Below are positions 16,436 to 25,700 of a DNA stretch of 64,000 bases, piece after piece. The notes beneath the pieces are model-generated. The model saw only the letters and a program-made list of their open reading frames with translations, ran no database searches and had not been told where the DNA came from. Source of the stretch: Roseibacterium beibuensis (GTDB lineage: Bacteria; Pseudomonadota; Alphaproteobacteria; Rhodobacterales; Rhodobacteraceae); contig NZ_BAABHW010000004.1 of the NCBI RefSeq assembly GCF_039542305.1, forward strand, positions 248,001 to 312,000, written 5' to 3'. The position numbers and the translations under genes were made by a program. How positions within the stretch are numbered: position 1 is the first letter of the stretch; every line of letters starts with the position of its first letter.

Positions 16436-17101
16436 TTACTCGGAGCCTTCCGCCATCTCGCGCGCCAGTTCCAACCGGGCGGCTTGCGCGGCCTGTGCCT
16501 GCAACAGCTCCAGGTTGTCGTCGGAATCGTCATCCACGACGATCGACTCGCGCACGCCCGGAAGTTCCGCGAAATCGGCCATCAGGCGGGTCGGATACCA
16601 GCGGCGGCTGATCGATTCGAACCCCGGTGTCTGAGACAGGATCTCGGAGGTCGCATAGGCGCAGCGGGCCGAGCCGACCTGACCGTAAGCCTCGACCGCG
16701 TCGATCAGGTATGCGGCTATCTCGGGCGACACGTCGATTTCCTGCACATAGACATCGACCGTCTCGCGGGCGTGATAGTCCATGTAGAAATCGTAAAGCT
16801 GCGGCGTCATTCCATAGAGGACATCATTCCGCTCGGGCACGACGGGGTGATACCACGTCCCCGCCGGGTCGAAGAGCACGCGCTCGCTGGGGCCGTCGAT
16901 CAGCAAGGCGGTGTGTCCACTGCGACCGGTGTCGTTATACACCATCGTCAGCAGCGTGACCGACGGGTTGCCCGGCGGCACGTAACGCGACTGGCTGACG
17001 AATTCCTCGGATGCGTAGGCACCCTCGTTCGCGGGCGCCTCGCACCCGGCAAGAGATGCGACCAAGGCCGAAGCAAGAATGAAAATGGATAAACGGCGCA
17101 T
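16436..17101 (-). CDS. Putative lipoprotein with a papain-like-fold core
   Basis: The 221-residue protein has a lipoprotein signal: Arg-Arg, a hydrophobic stretch, then the lipobox LAGC with Cys near residue 20. The mature part contains TGRSGHTALLIDGP and VLFDPAGTW, a pattern reminiscent of NlpC/P60-like or DUF4105-type folds, where a His lies in a GHTALLI strand. A catalytic cysteine was not identified with confidence. The C-terminus is an Ala/Glu-rich helix. It is presumably anchored in a membrane, facing the periplasm. The family assignment is tentative. Confidence 0.65.
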   Translation of the reverse strand: MRRLSIFILASALVASLAGCEAPANEGAYASEEFVSQSRYVPPGNPSVTLLTMVYNDTGRSGHTALLIDGPSERVLFDPAGTWYHPVVPERNDVLYGMTPQLYDFYMDYHARETVDVYVQEIDVSPEIAAYLIDAVEAYGQVGSARCAYATSEILSQTPGFESISRRWYPTRLMADFAELPGVRESIVVDDDSDDNLELLQAQAAQAARLELAREMAEGSE

Positions 17102-17115
17102 GGTCTTCTCTCGGA

Positions 17116-17256
17116 TCAGCGGGCGAAAATCGCCAGAAACAGGACGATGAGTATCGCCACGATAGCGATGTTCACCGACATTTTCATGAAACCGGCGAAA
17201 GTCTTTTCCTTTTCGGTGATGTCCATCTCACCGCGCTTGTAGTCGTTGTCAGCCAT
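17116..17256 (-). CDS. aa3-type cytochrome c oxidase subunit IV (small CoxIIa protein)
   Basis: This 46-residue protein has a charged N-terminus (MADNDYKRGEMDITEKEK), the motif TFAGFMK, and a single membrane helix rich in Ile, Val, Leu and Ala (about residues 27-44), ending in Arg. This is the pattern of the tiny bacterial aa3 oxidase subunit IV (PF07835). GGGAGGAG lies just upstream of the ATG, supporting translation. The large oxidase subunits are not nearby, so the gene is an orphan of the complex. It lies 14 bp upstream of the lipoprotein gene, in the same direction. Confidence 0.85.
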   Translation of the reverse strand: MADNDYKRGEMDITEKEKTFAGFMKMSVNIAIVAILIVLFLAIFAR

Positions 17257-17360
17257 ATCTTTCTCCTCCCAAGGGCGGGATCCTGTTGCGCTTGTGGTTC
17301 GGATTACCGGATTCGAGCAGGCCTGTCAGCCCTGATGCGCCCGTGGTGGGGTGCCTTGCA

Positions 17361-18386
17361 TCAGGATGTGAGGTGCCAAAGCCACGCCCCGTCTGCGCGG
17401 CGCTCGCGGCGCAGCTCGCCCTGCGCATAAAGGTGATTGAGATGGCCCACAGCCTCGACCAGCGCGAGGCCGTAGGTGCCCGCGTCGATCTTGCGTTTGA
17501 AAAGCGGCGGGAAACACTCGGCCGCCGTGCGCGGTGCCTCGGCCAGATGGTCGCGCAGGCGGGACAGCGCCCCGTGGTGATTGTCGATCAACTGCCGCAT
17601 CCGGTCGGGAAGGCCGGTGAAGGGCAGCTTGTGGCCCGGCAACACCAGTTGATCGTCGGTCGCGTGGGGGGCCAGTGCCTGGCACGCGGCCATCCAGTCG
17701 CCCACCGGGTCGGCCTCGGGCTCTGTCGCGTAGACGCCGAGATTGGGCGAGATGGACGGCAAAAGCTGATCGCCGCCGATCACCAGCGTCCCATCGGTAG
17801 ACCAGAGCGTGGCGTGATCGGGCGCATGGCCCTGACCGAAGCGGATGATCCAGTCACGCCCGCCGAAGGCGAGGGTGTCCCCCTCGCGCAATTGAGTGAA
17901 GCCGAGCGGCATCGGGTAGACCACATCGGCGAAATTGAAGGGGCGTTCATTGCGCCGCTGTTCCAGGATCTGTGCATCCATCCCGGCACCTTGCCAGAAC
18001 GCGATCTGTTCCGGCGTCGCGCGGTCCTGTTCGTCAAGCGTCAGCATCCGGGCAAACAGCCACGCGGTGCGCGTGGTCAAAAGCTCCGCCCCTTGCTCCT
18101 GGAACCAGCCGGCAAGGCCCACGTGGTCGGGGTGGTGATGGGTCACGAGGACACGGGTGATCGGCGCGCCCCTGAGCGGGCCGGACAGCGCCGCCTGCCA
18201 CCCGTCGCGGGTTTTCCGCGTGTTCAACCCGGTATCGACGATGGCCCAGCCCCCGTCCTCGCGGAAGGCGAAGACGTTGACGTGGTCGAGGGCCATCGGC
18301 AGCGGAATGCGCAGCCAGAGAACCCCCTCGGCCAGTTCGATCGCCTCGCCCGGTTCGGGCGGGGTGTCCTGCGGGTACCGGATCAC
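17361..18386 (-). CDS. MBL-fold metallo-hydrolase
   Basis: The 341-residue protein has a metallo-beta-lactamase fold with the metal motif THHHPDH near residues 83-89, further ligands in FGQGHAPDH and GGDQLLP, and a late His in LPGHKLPF. A C-terminal winged-helix-like tail (about residues 260-341) matches the longer LACTB2-like members. Substrates in this group include thioesters and nucleic acids, and none can be assigned here. It overlaps the acyl-CoA dehydrogenase gene by 4 bp, which hints at a role as an acyl-thioester hydrolase (inference). Confidence 0.85.
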   Translation of the reverse strand: MIRYPQDTPPEPGEAIELAEGVLWLRIPLPMALDHVNVFAFREDGGWAIVDTGLNTRKTRDGWQAALSGPLRGAPITRVLVTHHHPDHVGLAGWFQEQGAELLTTRTAWLFARMLTLDEQDRATPEQIAFWQGAGMDAQILEQRRNERPFNFADVVYPMPLGFTQLREGDTLAFGGRDWIIRFGQGHAPDHATLWSTDGTLVIGGDQLLPSISPNLGVYATEPEADPVGDWMAACQALAPHATDDQLVLPGHKLPFTGLPDRMRQLIDNHHGALSRLRDHLAEAPRTAAECFPPLFKRKIDAGTYGLALVEAVGHLNHLYAQGELRRERRADGAWLWHLTS

Positions 18387-20083
18387 GCGACGAGATCTTC
18401 TGCCGACAGGGCATAAAGGTCTGCGGCCCCCAGCCCTGCCTCGGCCAAAAGGCCCGGAACGGCGGCCATCTGGCGCGCCATGAAGCTTTGGGCCAGCCGC
18501 GTGCGGGGCCCCTCCCCCTCGGCCAGCGCCGCGCGCAGGTGGTAAAGGCCGCCCAGGGTCAGGGCGAAGGCATGCTGATAGGCCACGGCACCCGCGAACC
18601 TGTCGTTGAGGTCGAGCGCAACCATGCGCTCCGTCGCGGCGAGGAGCTCAGCGGCGGTGGCGGCGAGGAGCTCTCCGCGCGCGCCGGCGGCTTTCGCCTC
18701 GGCCTCGATTTCGTCGATCACGGCAAAGGCAGCAGCCCCGCCATCCATCATCTTGCGGCCCGTCAGGTCCATGGCCTGGATGCCGTTGGTCCCCTCGTAG
18801 ATCGCGGCCACGCGTCCGTCGCGGTAGAATTGCGCCGCGCCCGTCTCCTCGATGAAGCCCATGCCGCCATGCACCTGGATGCCGGTATCGGCAACGGAAA
18901 TGCCCGTGTCGGTGCCATAGGCCTTGCAGATCGGCGTCAGGAACGCGGCGCGGGCGGCCATGGCCGTGTCGCCGGTGGCATTTGCAAGGTCGATGGAAAC
19001 CGCAAGGTCAAGCGCCAGGGCGCGCACGGCGAAGGTCTCGGCCTTCATCCCCGTCAGCATCCGCCGCACATCGGCGTGGTCGAGGATGGTGCCGGTGCCG
19101 TTCTCGATGGGCGAACGCCCCTGCACGCGGTCGGCAGCATAGGCCAGCGCGTGCTGGGTCGCGGCTTCGGCAATCGAGAGGCCGTGGACCCCCACACCAA
19201 GCCGCGCGTTGTTCATCATGGTGAACATGGCCGCGATCCCGCCATGCGGCTCACCGACCAGCCAGCCGGTCGCGCCGTCATACTGCATGACGCAGGTCGG
19301 GCTGCCATGCAGGCCCAGCTTGTGTTCGAGGCCGACCACCTTCAGCGAATTGGCCACGCCGGGGGTGCCATCGGCCTCGGGGATGCGCTTGGGCACAAGG
19401 AACAGGCTGATGCCCTTTGTGCCCGGCTTGCCATCGGGCAGGCGTGCAAGGACGAGGTGGCAGACATTCTCGGTGAAATCGTTGTCACCCCAGGAGATGT
19501 AGATCTTCTGCCCGGTGATCGCGTAGGTGCCGTCGCCGTTAGGCTCCGCCTTGGTCTTGAGCGCCCCCACGTCGGACCCGGCCTGCGGCTCGGTCAGGTT
19601 CATGGTGCCGCACCATTCGCCCGAGGTCAGCTTGGGCAGGTAGAGCGCCTTGATCTCGTCGCTGGCGTGATGTTCCAGCGCCTCGATCTGGCCTTGGGTC
19701 ATGAGGGGGTTCAGTTCCAGCGACAGGCAGGCCGAGCCCATCATCTCGTTCACCGCTGTCGCCACCGTCTGCGGCAGGCCAAGGCCGCCATAGGCCGGGT
19801 CAGCGGTGATCGCGGCAAACCCTGCCTCGGCAATGGCGCGGTAGCCGTCGGCAAAACCGGGCGACGTGCGCACGACGCCGTTTTCCAGCTTGGCGGGGTG
19901 CAGATCGCCGGCGCGGTTGAGGGGCGCAAGAACCTCTTCGCAGATGCGGCCGGCCTCGGTCAGCAGGGCCGAGACGGTCTCGGGCGTGGCATCGGCAAAG
20001 CGCTCGGTCTCGGTCACGCGGGAATAGCCGACCACGTGATCGAGGCAGAATGTGATTTCGGGCACAGGGGCGCGATAAGGCAT
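18383..20083 (-). CDS. Acyl-CoA dehydrogenase, DmdC-like long form
   Basis: This 566-residue flavoprotein belongs to the long acyl-CoA dehydrogenase group with an extra C-terminal domain, the group that includes DmdC (3-methylmercaptopropionyl-CoA dehydrogenase). Visible motifs are NLTEPQAGSDVG (FAD and substrate binding), KIYISWGDND, the flavin-site segment QVHGGMGF, and YEGTNGIQA, whose Glu is the likely catalytic base. The start ATG 20083 follows GGGAGG at good spacing. The substrate is uncertain, since many bacteria carry several DmdC paralogues. Confidence 0.88.
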   Translation of the reverse strand: MPYRAPVPEITFCLDHVVGYSRVTETERFADATPETVSALLTEAGRICEEVLAPLNRAGDLHPAKLENGVVRTSPGFADGYRAIAEAGFAAITADPAYGGLGLPQTVATAVNEMMGSACLSLELNPLMTQGQIEALEHHASDEIKALYLPKLTSGEWCGTMNLTEPQAGSDVGALKTKAEPNGDGTYAITGQKIYISWGDNDFTENVCHLVLARLPDGKPGTKGISLFLVPKRIPEADGTPGVANSLKVVGLEHKLGLHGSPTCVMQYDGATGWLVGEPHGGIAAMFTMMNNARLGVGVHGLSIAEAATQHALAYAADRVQGRSPIENGTGTILDHADVRRMLTGMKAETFAVRALALDLAVSIDLANATGDTAMAARAAFLTPICKAYGTDTGISVADTGIQVHGGMGFIEETGAAQFYRDGRVAAIYEGTNGIQAMDLTGRKMMDGGAAAFAVIDEIEAEAKAAGARGELLAATAAELLAATERMVALDLNDRFAGAVAYQHAFALTLGGLYHLRAALAEGEGPRTRLAQSFMARQMAAVPGLLAEAGLGAADLYALSAEDLVA

Positions 20084-20230
20084 GGTTCGTGATCCTCCCT
20101 CACGAAGTCATCGGTCATTCGGACGCGGGCAGCCTTTGCAGAGGCGTCTGTTTCGCGCTATCTGCCCCCGTCCCTTGGCTCGAGGTAGGGGGCGCAAGAC
20201 CACCCTTTCAACCAATACGTTACGTCACGG

Positions 20231-21190
20231 ATGAGCGCCAAGACCCCCACAAGATTGGAGCCTGACGAGCCTGGCATCGCCGAGGCCGCGCGCCTTTTGG
20301 GCGAGGGCGGGCTGGTCGCCTTGCCGACCGAGACGGTCTATGGCCTCGCCGCAGATGCACGGAACGACCGTGCGGTGGCGCGGATCTACGAGGCGAAGGG
20401 CCGGCCCAGTTTCAACCCGCTGATCGTGCATCTGCCGGATTTGGCGGCCGTCGAAGAGATCGCCGAGTTGCCGGGCGCCGCGCGGGACCTTGCGGCCGCG
20501 TTCTGGCCGGGGCCGATGACGCTGGTCCTGCCGCTGCGGGAAGGGGCGGGCCTGTCCCCCCTTGTGACGGCGGGATTGCCCACAGTGGCGCTGCGCCTGC
20601 CCGCGCATCCAGCGATGCGTGCGGTTCTTGAGGCCTTTGGCGGGCCGGTGGCCGCGCCCTCGGCCAATCCCTCGGGGCGGATCAGCGCAACCCGGGCCGA
20701 GCATGTGATCGCGGGGCTGGGCCACCGGGTCGACGCGGTGCTGGATGCCGGACCCTGCGCCGTCGGGGTGGAATCGACCATCCTCGCCCCCGGCGAGACC
20801 GGCCTGCGCCTGCTGCGCGAAGGCGGCTTGACCCGCGAGAACGTGGAGGCCGTCGCGGGACCGGTGACCGAGGATGTCACGCCCGGCAAGGTCGAGGCCC
20901 CGGGCCAGTTGTCGAGCCATTACGCGCCGGGCGTTCCGGTCAGGTTGGGGGGCAACGCCGAGGCCGAAGAGGTCGGCATCGGCTTCGGCCCCGGCACGGC
21001 CGATCTGAACCTGTCGGAAACGGGCGACCTCGTCGAAGCGGCGGCGCGGCTTTTCGACATCCTGCACGAGGCGGATGCGCTTGCTGCGGCGCGCGGGGCC
21101 GGGGCGATCCGTGTCGCCGATGTGCCGGACGAAGGGCTGGGGCGTGCGATCAATGACCGTCTGCGCCGCGCGGCAGCGCCACGGGACTAG
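20231..21190 (+). CDS. L-threonylcarbamoyladenylate synthase (Sua5/YwlC long form)
   Basis: The enzyme makes threonylcarbamoyl-AMP for the universal tRNA t6A37 modification. The YrdC core (residues 10-200) has LPTETVYGLA, KGRPSFNPL, AAPSANPSG and VESTIL. A Sua5 C-terminal domain joined through the SSHYAPG linker fills out 319 residues, so this is the long Sua5 type rather than short TsaC. The gene diverges from the acyl-CoA dehydrogenase gene over a 147-bp gap in which I see no terminator or RNA. Confidence 0.94.
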   Translation: MSAKTPTRLEPDEPGIAEAARLLGEGGLVALPTETVYGLAADARNDRAVARIYEAKGRPSFNPLIVHLPDLAAVEEIAELPGAARDLAAAFWPGPMTLVLPLREGAGLSPLVTAGLPTVALRLPAHPAMRAVLEAFGGPVAAPSANPSGRISATRAEHVIAGLGHRVDAVLDAGPCAVGVESTILAPGETGLRLLREGGLTRENVEAVAGPVTEDVTPGKVEAPGQLSSHYAPGVPVRLGGNAEAEEVGIGFGPGTADLNLSETGDLVEAAARLFDILHEADALAAARGAGAIRVADVPDEGLGRAINDRLRRAAAPRD

Positions 21191-21199
21191 CACGACAGG

Positions 21200-21859
21200 T
21201 CAGGCGTGACCGGCCTCGGAGGACAGCATCAGCGGATGGACCCCGAGGCTTTGCAACGCGGCCTCCCATTTGCGGTCGATTGCCGTGGAGAATATCAGCT
21301 CGGGCGTCGCCTCGGCCGTCAACCAGCCGTTATCGCCGATCTCGGCTTCCAATTGGCCCGGCCCCCAGCCGGAATATCCCAAGGCCATGAGCGCCTTGAG
21401 CGGGCCGCGCCGATGCGCGATGTCTTCGAGGATATCGAGCGTCGCCGTCATGGCGAAGCGGTGATCCACGACCAGGCTTTCGTTCTTGGCCGAATGATAA
21501 TCGGAGGTGTGCAGGACGAACCCGCGCCGCATCTCGACCGGGCCACCGAAACAGACCGGCATATCGGGCGCCCCGCCCGGCGGAACGATCTCGAGCTGTT
21601 CGAGCATCTCGGCAAAGGTCACCTCGGCCATGCGCTTGTTGACGATCAGGCCCATCGCCCCCTCTGGGGAATGGCTGCACATGAAGACGACGCTGCCCGC
21701 GAACCGCGGGTCACCCATGCCGGGCATGGCGATCAGGACCTTGCCGGTCAGATCCTCGGGAACGAGGGCGGGCGTGTTCAAAGGTTCCATGAGCAGAGGA
21801 TGGGGGTGTTGCAGATTCCATTCAAGCGCCGAGGCCTTCGCCAAAACGTGACTTTCCAT
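21200..21859 (-). CDS. YqgE/AlgH family protein
   Basis: The family signature is clear: LTGKVLIAMPGMGDPRF, MGLIVNKRM, CFGGPVE..RGFVLH and AMGYSGWGPGQLE. Function is unsettled across bacteria; a role in transcriptional or redox control has been suggested. The open frame gives 219 residues from ATG 21859, about 25 more than usual. A start at 21790 (MEPLNTPA) would be closer to family length, but only 21859 has an upstream GGGAG. It diverges from the DsbD-N-like gene with 29 bp between starts. Confidence 0.88.
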   Translation of the reverse strand: MESHVLAKASALEWNLQHPHPLLMEPLNTPALVPEDLTGKVLIAMPGMGDPRFAGSVVFMCSHSPEGAMGLIVNKRMAEVTFAEMLEQLEIVPPGGAPDMPVCFGGPVEMRRGFVLHTSDYHSAKNESLVVDHRFAMTATLDILEDIAHRRGPLKALMALGYSGWGPGQLEAEIGDNGWLTAEATPELIFSTAIDRKWEAALQSLGVHPLMLSSEAGHA

Positions 21860-21888
21860 TCCAGGCGCAACTCCCTAGCTCAGGTGTC

Positions 21889-22716
21889 ATGAAAAGATGC
21901 GTCGCCCCCCTTCTTGCCTTGGTCGCCGTTCTGGCCGGTGCCACGCTTGCGCCCCGGCCTGCCGGCGCCGAATTTCTTGGCCGATCCGCGGATGACGTGG
22001 TGCAGGTCACGCTGCTGGAGGGGTGGCGGATGGACGGCGGTCGTCACATGGCCGGCATTCGCATCGACCTCGCGCCCGGATGGAAGACCTACTGGCGCGC
22101 ACCGGGCGAAGGCGGCGTGCCGACCGAATTGCGCCTGACCGAGGCGAACGGGATCACCGGCATGGCGATTCACTGGCCGCGCCCCGAGGTGTTTTTTTCC
22201 AACGGCATCCGGTCGATCGGCTATCGCGATGACGTCGTCTTGCCAGTCGAATTCGCGATCACGGGTGACGGGCCGCACCGGATCGAAGGGCGGCTGGACT
22301 TCGGGGTCTGCCTCGACGTGTGCATGCCCGTGTCCTTGGAGATCGCGGGCCAGTTCGATGCCGACACCGCGCGCGACCCGATGATCGGCGCGGCCCTGTC
22401 CGACCGTCCGCTCACCGCTGGCGAGGCTGGCGCGGGCGCGGTGCGCTGTGATGTGGTGCCGATCTCGGACGGGCTGCGCGTGACGGTGACCGCCCCGCTG
22501 CAAGCCACCGGCAATGACGAGACGATCGTCGTGGAACACGCGGACAGGTCCATCTGGGTGTCCGAGGCCGCCACGCAACGCGACGGCGGGACCGTCACGG
22601 GCGTGGCGGACATCGTGCCCCCCGATCACGGACCCTTCGCGCTGAACCGCTCGGACCTGAGGATCACGGTGATCGGCAGCCGCATGGCGGTCGATCTGGG
22701 CGGCTGCACCGGCTAA
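21889..22716 (+). CDS. Secreted DsbD N-terminal-domain-like protein
   Basis: The 275-residue protein has a signal peptide (residues 1-28, ending PAGA) and an immunoglobulin-like domain matching the N-terminal disulfide-exchange domain of DsbD. It has WKTYWRAPGEGG.P and a redox-type Cys pair in FGVCLDVCMP (near residues 143-147). No transmembrane or thioredoxin part follows, so it is a free periplasmic module rather than a full DsbD. A likely role is passing electrons to periplasmic proteins together with a separate CcdA/ScsB-like membrane partner, not seen here. It converges on the RND permease gene with six bases between stops. Confidence 0.8.
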   Translation: MKRCVAPLLALVAVLAGATLAPRPAGAEFLGRSADDVVQVTLLEGWRMDGGRHMAGIRIDLAPGWKTYWRAPGEGGVPTELRLTEANGITGMAIHWPRPEVFFSNGIRSIGYRDDVVLPVEFAITGDGPHRIEGRLDFGVCLDVCMPVSLEIAGQFDADTARDPMIGAALSDRPLTAGEAGAGAVRCDVVPISDGLRVTVTAPLQATGNDETIVVEHADRSIWVSEAATQRDGGTVTGVADIVPPDHGPFALNRSDLRITVIGSRMAVDLGGCTG

Positions 22717-22722
22717 GCCCCT

Positions 22723-25700
22723 TCAGGCAGATACCGGTTTGCGCGTGGCGAGCCTGTGCGCAATCGCCGCGCCGATCCACGCCAGAAGGCAAAGCAGCGC
22801 CACACCGCCAAGGAAGACCGCCAACGGCATCATCAAAGCCCCCTCGGCGGCCAGACCGGCCAGCGGTCCAGCCATGCTGCCTGTGACCAGTGCCGCCCCC
22901 ATCGTCGCCGCAAACCAGCCCAGCATCGTCGCAGCCAGCGCCGCCGTGGACAGGGCCAGCACAGGTCGGCGCGACCCCGCCCCCAAGGCCCGGCGCAGGG
23001 CGGTGACCTGTTTGCCCACGTCCTGCTGCATGGCAAGGATGGCAGGCACGACCAGCAGCACGATCACCATCCCGAAGCTGAGGCCATAGACCAGCGTGAT
23101 GACCGTGGGCTTGAGGAACTGCGCGTCCCGCGACGTTTCGTAAAGCAGCGGCGCCAAGCCCAGAACGGTGGTCAGGGTGGTCAGCATCACGGGCCGCAAA
23201 CGGTCGCAGGCACCGTCGATGATCGCCGGGATCAGGCCCCGCTCCTGAGCGTATTCGTCGACCGTCGTCACCAGCACGATCGAGTCGTTGATGATGATCC
23301 CCGTCATGCCAATCAGGCCCACCACGGTGAACATGCTCAGCGGCACATCCCAGTCCAGATGGCCATAGATCGTCCCGACAAGGCCGAAGGGAATGATCGC
23401 CATGACGACAAGCGGTCGCGTCCAGCTTGCAAAGATCCAGGCCAAGACAAGGTAAATCCCCACGAGACACAGGATGAAGCCCGTCAGAGCATCGCCAAGG
23501 AAATCACGTTCCTGCTCGGCCAGGCCGGACAGTTGCGTGGACACGCCGTAATTTTCCTCGACCTCGGGAATGATGACATTTTCCAACTCGTCCATGATTT
23601 CTTCGGCGCGCGCCGGGTCATCCTCGGACAGATCGCCGGTGACCGAGATCAGGCGGATGCCGTTTTCCCGCTGGATGGTCGAAAAGCCCTGCCGCGCGGT
23701 AACCGTCACGATATCGGCCAGTGGCACGTATTGCCCCGACGCAGCGCGCAACAGGACGCGGTCGAGGAAATCGGCCGTCAACTCGCCCTCGGGCAATTCC
23801 ACGCGGATCGCGGCGGTGCGCGGCCCATCGGGATAGGTCGCCGCCTCGATCCCGCCGAGGCGATTGCGCATGACGCGACCCAATTCGCCGATCTCGAAGC
23901 CAAGCGCCTCACCCTGCGGGGTCAGTTCGAGGCTCAGTTCCTCGCGGTCATAGGCCATCGAGTCCTCCAGTGCCGAGACCTCGGGATAGATCACCAGCCG
24001 TGCCTGCACCGCCTCGGCCGCCTGTTTCAGCGTGGCGGTGTCGGCCCCAAAGATCTGCACGTCGATGGCATCGCCCCCCGGACCGCCGCGCCAACCCCGG
24101 AAACTGACGGTTTCGGTCTGGGGCAGTTGGCGCACCTCGTCCTGCAGGTCGGCGACAAACTGGAAGGCGGAGTAAGGGCGGAAATCGGCATCGATCAACT
24201 CGATCGCGATGGAGCCGAGAAGATCGGTATCCTTGTTCTCGACCCCCGAAAGGCCACCGCCGGTATTCCCGCCCACCTCGGACAGGACGTAAAGCAGCGG
24301 GTTGCGCCCGTATTCTTCTTCGTAGCGGGCGGCCACGGCCTCGGTCGCGCGCTGCATCTCGCGCATCATGGCCATGCTGTCTTCGCGCGTCGCACCATCG
24401 AGCATGGCGAAATTGCCGGAAACGGACGACAGTTCCGGCGCGTTGAAGAACCGCCAGGTCACGTCACCGCGCAGAAAGTGCCCCACCTGCGTCGCAAGGA
24501 CGAGGAAGGTCGCCGCCAGAATCGGGTAACGCGCCCAGACGACGAAACGCATCAGCGGGCGGAAAAGCGTTTCGCGCAGCCACTCGAACCCCGTGTTGAT
24601 CATCCGGCTGACGCTGTCGATGCCATTTTGCGACATGGCAATGATCGCGCGCTGCTTGCGGGCCTTGGGCAAGAGCGCGAAGCCCCCCCACAGCAGGATG
24701 AACCCAAGCGCGGCAGCAAGCCCGAAGAACCCTGCGCCAATCCCGGCAGGCAGGCCGGATGCGGCGGTCTCCAGCACGCCGAACCGGGCCAGCACCATCG
24801 TGCCGACCAACAGGACGAATCCGGTCAGTACCATGCTCGTCAGGGTCAGCGCCAAAGCTGCCATGCCCACGCGGAACCGCGAAAATCCGGTGACCTGCCG
24901 TTCCTTGAGGGCGTGGGACATATGGTTCGGCAGGATCAGGAAGCATTCGACCAAACTGGCGATCAGGACAACGATCACCGTGAAGGGAATATCCGCGATC
25001 ATGTCGCCGAAACGGCCACCAATGGCGGTGAGCGCCGCAAAGGCCAGAACGGTGGTCACGGTCGCGGAAAAGACCGGCGCAGCCATGCGCCGCGCCGCGT
25101 TTTCAGCCGCGGTGACCGGGTCTTCGCCAAGCGTTCGCCTGCGGTAATCGGCGTGCTCGCCCACGACGATGGCGTCATCCACGACGATGCCCAGGGTGAT
25201 GATCAGCGCGAAAAGCGAGATCATGTTGATCGTCAGGCCCGCCACCCACATCAGGGCGATCGCCGCCGTCAGGGCCACCGGGATACCGGCGGCCACCCAC
25301 AGGGCGGTCCGGGTATTCAGAAACAGGAACAAAAGCCCCACGACCAGCGCAAGGCCGGTGCCCGCATTGTCGAGAAGCGTGTTGAGGCGACCCGAGATCG
25401 CCTCGGCCCGTGTGCGGATCAGGTCGATCTCGGTGCCCGCGGGCAGCGTCGCCTCAAGCTCTGCCGCGACCTCTTCGACAAGGTGCTGGATGGCAATCGC
25501 ATCGCCGTCCTCGGAGCGGTCCACGCGAATTGAAATTGCCGGGTTGTCCCCGACGAAATAGGCCCGTTCGCGGTTCACACCGCCCACCTCGATCCGGGTC
25601 ACATCCCCAATGGTCAAAGACGACCCATCGTCGTTGATCCGCAAGGTCAGGTTGGCGATCTGCTCAGCCGTGCGAGAGGCCGTGCCGGTGCGAATACGCG

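Noticed and set aside
18488..20092. Long + strand open frame opposite the acyl-CoA dehydrogenase gene
   Set aside because: Antisense shadow of a strongly conserved gene in high-GC DNA; composition rich in Gly, Arg, His and Gln without any family motif.
20084..20230. Small RNA or riboswitch in the divergent gap before the Sua5-type gene
   Set aside because: No stable structure with a terminator and no known consensus was seen in these 147 bp.
22756..25533. 925-residue + strand open frame opposite the RND permease
   Set aside because: It mirrors a clear RND transporter; the translated product is low-complexity Arg/His/Gln with no domain.
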